Assembly: GCA_012744445.1 (NCBI GenBank)
Contig: JAAYBZ010000180.1
Location: 1 to 42,482 of the forward strand
From: Myxococcales bacterium
GTDB taxonomy: Bacteria > Myxococcota_A > Polyangia > Polyangiales > Houyiibacteriaceae
Length of the DNA: 42,482 nucleotides
Direction: 5' to 3'
Position 1 is the first letter of the stretch; each line of letters opens with the position of its first letter. The position numbers were made by a program, and so were the translations under genes. The notes beneath the pieces were generated by a model. That model saw only the letters and a list, made by a program, of their open reading frames with translations. It was not told the origin of the DNA and searched no databases. Below are positions 39,801 through 42,482 of the stretch, piece after piece.

Positions 39801-39957
39801 CTATTCGCTCCTCGGCAAGGCCAAGCTCCTCGCGGGCGATCTCGAGGGCGCGCGCGAGGCGGGCGAGAAGGCGCTCTCCATCGATCGCAAGAACAAGGGC
39901 GCGCAGGAGCTCCTCGCGGAGATCGAGAAGGCCGAGAAGAAGAAGGCCAAGCGCTGA
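36883..39957 (+). CDS. Large membrane protein: REC-like, DUF4388-like, TM, TPR
   Basis: A 1024-residue multidomain protein. Residues 1-120 look like a receiver fold (LPTLLMLGKGDPMH, PDLVFLLGD, LPVVVLSST) without a clear acidic pocket. Residues 130-205 resemble DUF4388 (SVDELVSLLSKELRGGILSV). A second receiver-like domain (230-340: KILLIERNPAHADAL, PDVIVIDQEG) and a second DUF4388-like domain (345-430) follow. Then come a long disordered linker with Pro/Lys repeats, a transmembrane helix (763-781), an Ala/Glu/Pro-rich stretch and a C-terminal TPR region (about 895-1015). So the sensory part is cytoplasmic and the TPRs periplasmic. The ATG has no ribosome site; a TTG at 36817 is an alternative start. 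Function unknown; DUF4388 proteins occur in motility and polarity pathways. Confidence 0.82.
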   Translation: MNAKAEADLPTLLMLGKGDPMHAALLDAVHRYFSGVTVGHVDEASALAATSAPDLVFLLGDAASEAGKVVHALAASPLTAGLPVVVLSSTGDLADKLLATHENVEILERNASVDFMARRLRELAEEMPFRTGDVEGELADASVDELVSLLSKELRGGILSVAELGDDEARTARLVLRRGRPMAEAIAEFVQSIKPLIGSKRRLRYEFHAAPAGRMELADGRSAPSETDVFEGRKILLIERNPAHADALAQALREKQATVVVTDGHGTGLERARALGPDVIVIDQEGVQTWAFDLMRTLRDDPILHWATVIVVDSAALFGPGNVPRLDVLAGKVKGLLAPDARVHEAASRRESFDIRLEAIGPQRLLRILAAFGGAYHLSIRGERTAVELDVAEGLVAGVEAELPDQRKVGGLAALSALLSMRTGRVHADPREAPATANLLLPVDDAILSACEQAAPQISTRPVAPSSAPPRASIPPADQTALALVSELRSLVGQLRSTLEPGAAASMESPMSEGDPKNPSPNEPQEGTSANPPKRKATIVGMPLSALTPPKPAAPPKPVAPPKPAAPPRPVAAPPKPVAPPKPAAPPKPAAPAPAARKATMLGVGAPPAVVPPAAAPAAPAAPAAPAPEAPEATEVQSPQAPVAQPTTETTQPFDLEEVSIVEELPVDDAKSEPVTAPYSPALASEDDWSAAAPPSDFDTDFEVDDTPLPEIPPAPAAAPSPAPTPVAAAPAPAPAPARPAPAPAPAPAIEDERAGLDRRTKLLATGASLLVLLLVIVFATRGKDAEPAPEPEASRADAVAAEPEAASAKPTAAEPEAKPAVEEKAAAAPAEEKAAEPAAEEPAAEEPAVAEEKADEPAAPAEEKAEEPEPAPAAAGTSELAPPTSVSPALAEMSERKRKAAAKDLVNRANYMRKNGAYTKSLERYVEALEHDPENAAAVSGGIQAYLELGNAEGALAWAHRLVELIPKSSGAYSLLGKAKLLAGDLEGAREAGEKALSIDRKNKGAQELLAEIEKAEKKKAKR
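38527..38655 (+). repeat. Coding repeat of PPKPxA units
   Basis: About seven 18-base units encode PPKPAA, PPKPVA and PPRPVA within the linker of the REC-like/TPR protein. Such stiff Pro/Lys repeats act as spacers or SH3-like ligand sites. The DNA is low-complexity and prone to length change. Confidence 0.8.
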
Positions 39958-39976
39958 GCCCCCGAGGCGCGGGGGC
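39958..39976 (+). terminator. Hairpin after the REC-like/TPR gene
   Basis: GCCCCCG (39958-39964), loop AGGCG, CGGGGGC (39970-39976), directly after the TGA stop. Perfect 7-bp stem, no T-run. It lies in the 45-base gap before the histidine kinase. Confidence 0.45.
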
Positions 39977-40002
39977 CCTCGCCCTCGCGCGTTCCCGCCG
40001 CC

Positions 40003-42060
40003 ATGGACGTACGCAGTCAGGCCTCGCTCCTCGCCGCCGTGCTCTGCCTCGCCATGGCGGCGAGCGTGTACTTCCGCCCCAAGCGACGGCGCGTCCACCG
40101 CGCGTTCTCGGCGTTCTCGAGCACGGTCGCCGTCTTCTACGGGACCACCTTCCTCGACCGCGCCTTCGGCGGCCCGATCTACTCCAAGGTCCACCTCGTG
40201 GCCGGCGTGGTGATGCCGCTCGTCGCCGTGCGCTTCTTCCGCGCCTTCGTCGACGACGACGATCCCCGGCTCATCCGCCTCCACCGCGCGGCGTGGGTCG
40301 TGGTCGGGCCGCTCCTCGTCTACGCGCTCACCCGCCCTGAGGACGAGCGCACCGTCGCCATCGTCGCGACGATCGTGGCCACCACCTTCTTCGCGGTCGC
40401 GGTCGTCCTGCTCTTCATCCGCTCGGCCCGCGCGCCTTCGCGTCTCGAGCGCGCCAAGCTCCGCTACCTCTGCAGCGTGGGCGGCGCCGCGGGCACGTTC
40501 ATGCTCTTCGAGTACGCGCCCCTCGTCGGCATCGACCTGCCCGAGCTCGGCACCATCCCCATCCTCCTCTTCCTCTACATGCTCTCGCAGTCGATCACGC
40601 GCGACCGCCTGATCGACCTCTACGAGCTCGCCGGCCGCGCGGGCGTGCTCACCGTCGTCGCGCTCTTCTTCGCGGGGCTCCTCTGGATCATGCGCGAGAT
40701 CGCGGGCGAGCCGCAGTTCATCCACATGATGGTCAGCGCGATGGCCGTCCTCCTCCTCTTCGACTCGGTCCAGGCGCGCGTGGCTTCGTTCATCGCGCGC
40801 GTCTTCTTCCGCGAGCGCACGGCCCTCGACGAGCACCTCGCCGCGCTCCGCCGCCGCATCGCGGGGACGCTCGCGGTCGAAGATCTGCCCGCCATCGTCA
40901 TGGACGGCCTCGAGGAGACGCGGCGCATCACCAACGCCGCGCTCTACCTCGCCTCGGGCGACGGCCACTCCTTCCGGCTCGCCGCGCACCTCGGCTCGCC
41001 GCCGCCGGCGCACATCGAGACCGCGCCCGCGCGCCCCTTCCTCACGCGCCTGCTCGAGTCCGACGCGCTCGTCCTCGAGAACCTGGAGCGCGACTTCGAG
41101 GACCTGCGGAGCGCGCGCCGCGATCGCGAGGCCGAGACCCTCTACGAGGTCATCCGCACGCTCGAAGCGCTCCACGGCGGCGTCGCCCTCGCCATCGCCA
41201 CGCGGGGCTCCCGCGAGCCCTACGGCTTCCTCGTGGTGAACGACGATCGCATCCGCGACGCCTTCTCGAGCGACGAGGTCCAATTCCTCGTGGGCCTCGC
41301 CACGCAGATCGCGCTCACGCTCGAGAGCGGCGCGCTCCACCGCCAGCTCATGGAGCGTGATCGCCTCGCCACCCTCGGCGAGATGGCGGCGGGCCTCGCG
41401 CACGAGATCCGCAACCCGCTCGGCGCCATCAAGGCGAGCGCGCAGCTGCTCACGGAGCCCGCCCAAGGCGACGAGGTCCCGCGGGAGTTCCTCGACATCA
41501 TCGTCGAAGAGACCGATCGCCTCGCGCGTGTCGTCGGGTCCTTCCTCGACTACGCCAAGCCCGGCGCCCCCGATCCCGAGCCCATCGATCTCGGCCACGC
41601 CGTCGAGCGCACGATGCGCATGCTCGAGGCCGAGCTCGCCGAACACGAGATCCGCTGGACGCTCGAGCTCGATCCCGATCGCAAGAAGGTCCGCGTCGAC
41701 GCCGAACACGTCCGGCAGATCCTCCTCAACCTCGTCCGCAACGCCATCGAGGCCGCGGGCAAGGGCGGGCGCATCCACGTCGAGGTCGAGCGCACGCAGC
41801 GCAAAGGCGTCGCCGACGCGCTCGAGGATTGGATGGAGCTCCGCGTCACCGACGACGGCCCCGGCATCGATCCGGAGATCCTCCCCAAGCTCTTCGTCCC
41901 CTTCGTCACCAACAAGCCCAACGGCTCGGGGCTCGGGCTCGCCATCTCGCAGCGCCTCGCCAACGCCGCCTCGGGCCGCATCGAGGCGCGGAGCGAGAAG
42001 GAGCGAGGCACGACCTTCGTCGTCTCCTTCCCCGCCGCCCCCGACGCCCCCGCGGTCTAG
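40003..42060 (+). CDS. Multi-TM histidine kinase with GAF domain (NtrB-like core)
   Basis: A 685-residue sensor kinase. The first 255 residues hold about eight hydrophobic helices (for example ASLLAAVLCLAMAAS, VLTVVALFFAGLLWIM), a 7TM-like sensory module. Residues about 280-445 fit a GAF domain. The transmitter follows: His467 in GLAHEIRNPLGAIK, the N box NLVRNAIEAAG, DDGPGIDP, and FVTNKPNGSGLGLAIS. There is no receiver. NtrB-type kinases usually pair with sigma-54 activators, but the nearest one here (34038) has an FHA domain instead of a receiver, so the partner is elsewhere. Stop codon overlaps the convergent next gene by 4 bases. Confidence 0.9.
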   Translation: MDVRSQASLLAAVLCLAMAASVYFRPKRRRVHRAFSAFSSTVAVFYGTTFLDRAFGGPIYSKVHLVAGVVMPLVAVRFFRAFVDDDDPRLIRLHRAAWVVVGPLLVYALTRPEDERTVAIVATIVATTFFAVAVVLLFIRSARAPSRLERAKLRYLCSVGGAAGTFMLFEYAPLVGIDLPELGTIPILLFLYMLSQSITRDRLIDLYELAGRAGVLTVVALFFAGLLWIMREIAGEPQFIHMMVSAMAVLLLFDSVQARVASFIARVFFRERTALDEHLAALRRRIAGTLAVEDLPAIVMDGLEETRRITNAALYLASGDGHSFRLAAHLGSPPPAHIETAPARPFLTRLLESDALVLENLERDFEDLRSARRDREAETLYEVIRTLEALHGGVALAIATRGSREPYGFLVVNDDRIRDAFSSDEVQFLVGLATQIALTLESGALHRQLMERDRLATLGEMAAGLAHEIRNPLGAIKASAQLLTEPAQGDEVPREFLDIIVEETDRLARVVGSFLDYAKPGAPDPEPIDLGHAVERTMRMLEAELAEHEIRWTLELDPDRKKVRVDAEHVRQILLNLVRNAIEAAGKGGRIHVEVERTQRKGVADALEDWMELRVTDDGPGIDPEILPKLFVPFVTNKPNGSGLGLAISQRLANAASGRIEARSEKERGTTFVVSFPAAPDAPAV

Positions 42061-42482
42061 GGATCGAGGCGCGCCGCCTTGGAGGCCGGCGAGGTGGCGA
42101 GGGGGTGGACCCGCAGGCGGTAGAGCCGCACGTCGCTCCGCTCTTGCGCATTGGGCGGGAGCGAATTCTCCTCGAAGAGGAGCGGGAAGGCGCGCTCGCG
42201 GCCGCCCTCGCCGAGCTCGCGGATCCGGCTCGGGAGGAGGTAACGCCACTTGCCCGCCTGTTCGTAGCCCACGCCGTGATCCTCGGTGAGCGAGCTCGCG
42301 AGGAAGACCGGGCGGCGATCGAGGAAGGTGCCGTCCTCGACGAGGAGCGAGACCTCCACGTCGAGGCGCGGGAGCACCTTGGAGAGCGCCCCGCCGAGCG
42401 CGTCGGCCCGCTCGCTCCAACGCTCGCGCGCCGCCTCGGCGGCCATCACGAGCGCGCTCGCGATCGAGCCCGCCCGCGCCGA
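42057..42482 (-). CDS. Hypothetical protein, C-terminal part (cut by window edge)
   Basis: The last 141 codons of a gene that is still open at the right edge of the window; the true start is probably outside. The visible part is a helix (AAEAARERWSERADALGGAL), then beta-rich segments (VEVSLLVEDGTFLDRRPVFLASS, WRYLLPSRIRELGEGG, DVRLYRLRVHPLA). No family recognised. A GTG and ATG at 42449 and 42446 are possible internal starts. Confidence 0.6.
   Translation of the reverse strand, partial: SARAGSIASALVMAAEAARERWSERADALGGALSKVLPRLDVEVSLLVEDGTFLDRRPVFLASSLTEDHGVGYEQAGKWRYLLPSRIRELGEGGRERAFPLLFEENSLPPNAQERSDVRLYRLRVHPLATSPASKAARLDP

Noticed and set aside
34038-42060. The FHA/sigma-54 activator and the multi-TM kinase as an NtrBC-like pair
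   Set aside because: The activator has no receiver domain to accept a phosphate from the kinase, and three unrelated genes separate them.
36745-42420. A continuous minus-strand open frame of about 1890 codons
   Set aside because: It lies antisense to the HAD, REC-like/TPR and histidine kinase genes, which have clear domains. Its translation is biased toward Arg, Gly, Leu, Val and Glu without motifs. It results from G/C at third codon positions on the coding strand.

Overview
The window is very GC-rich and densely packed chromosomal DNA: 35 protein genes, no intergenic gap above about 155 bases, and no tRNA, rRNA, CRISPR array or recognisable insertion sequence that I could find. The gene content points to a member of the Myxococcota, probably Polyangiales/Sandaracinaceae-like. 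It includes a cytosolic Ser/Thr kinase, an FHA-domain sigma-54 activator, a hybrid histidine kinase, a DUF4388/TPR membrane protein, a Cys-rich protein with 'DDDGDG' repeats, many lipoproteins and a TonB receptor. Third codon positions are almost all G/C, which creates very long meaningless antisense frames.

Layout. 1-5.0 kb: the start of a secreted protein, rlmN, then a likely operon of two related lipoproteins and a TonB-dependent receptor. 5.0-8.6 kb: ndk-dapD (minus), divergent from an inositol-monophosphatase-family gene coupled to an unknown membrane-anchored protein. 8.7-12.3 kb: fadN-fadA beta-oxidation operon closed by a strong hairpin. 12.3-13.9 kb: a Cys-rich protein without an export signal, bracketed by an 11-bp direct repeat, and a small lipoprotein. 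14-16 kb: lpdA-lipB (lipoate metabolism). 16-18.3 kb: a DUF697 protein with a degenerate GTPase-like half, divergent from a DUF1444-like gene. 18.2-21.2 kb: a solitary ISP-type DNA methyltransferase overlapping a Ser/Thr kinase. 21.3-24.7 kb: a fused radical-SAM/DUF2344 protein and a coupled partner. 24.8-27.4 kb: lemA and an M48 protease. 27.4-31.6 kb (minus): glpD, cysC, trmO and an alpha/beta hydrolase. 31.7-32.6 kb: a solitary Dam-type adenine methylase with an operator-like dyad over its promoter. 32.7-42.5 kb: signalling genes (hybrid kinase, FHA/sigma-54 activator, REC-like/DUF4388/TPR membrane protein, multi-TM histidine kinase) around an acetoacetate-decarboxylase-family/HAD pair, ending in a truncated gene.

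Themes. Many transcription units start with a -10 or extended -10 element (TGnTAnnnT) only 6-9 bases before the start codon, suggesting leaderless transcripts. Five gene pairs are coupled through 4-base NTGA stop/start overlaps. The best candidates for something new are the methyltransferase-kinase overlap, the dyad-controlled orphan Dam gene, the signal-less Cys-rich gene between direct repeats, and the 1024-residue REC-like/DUF4388/TPR protein.
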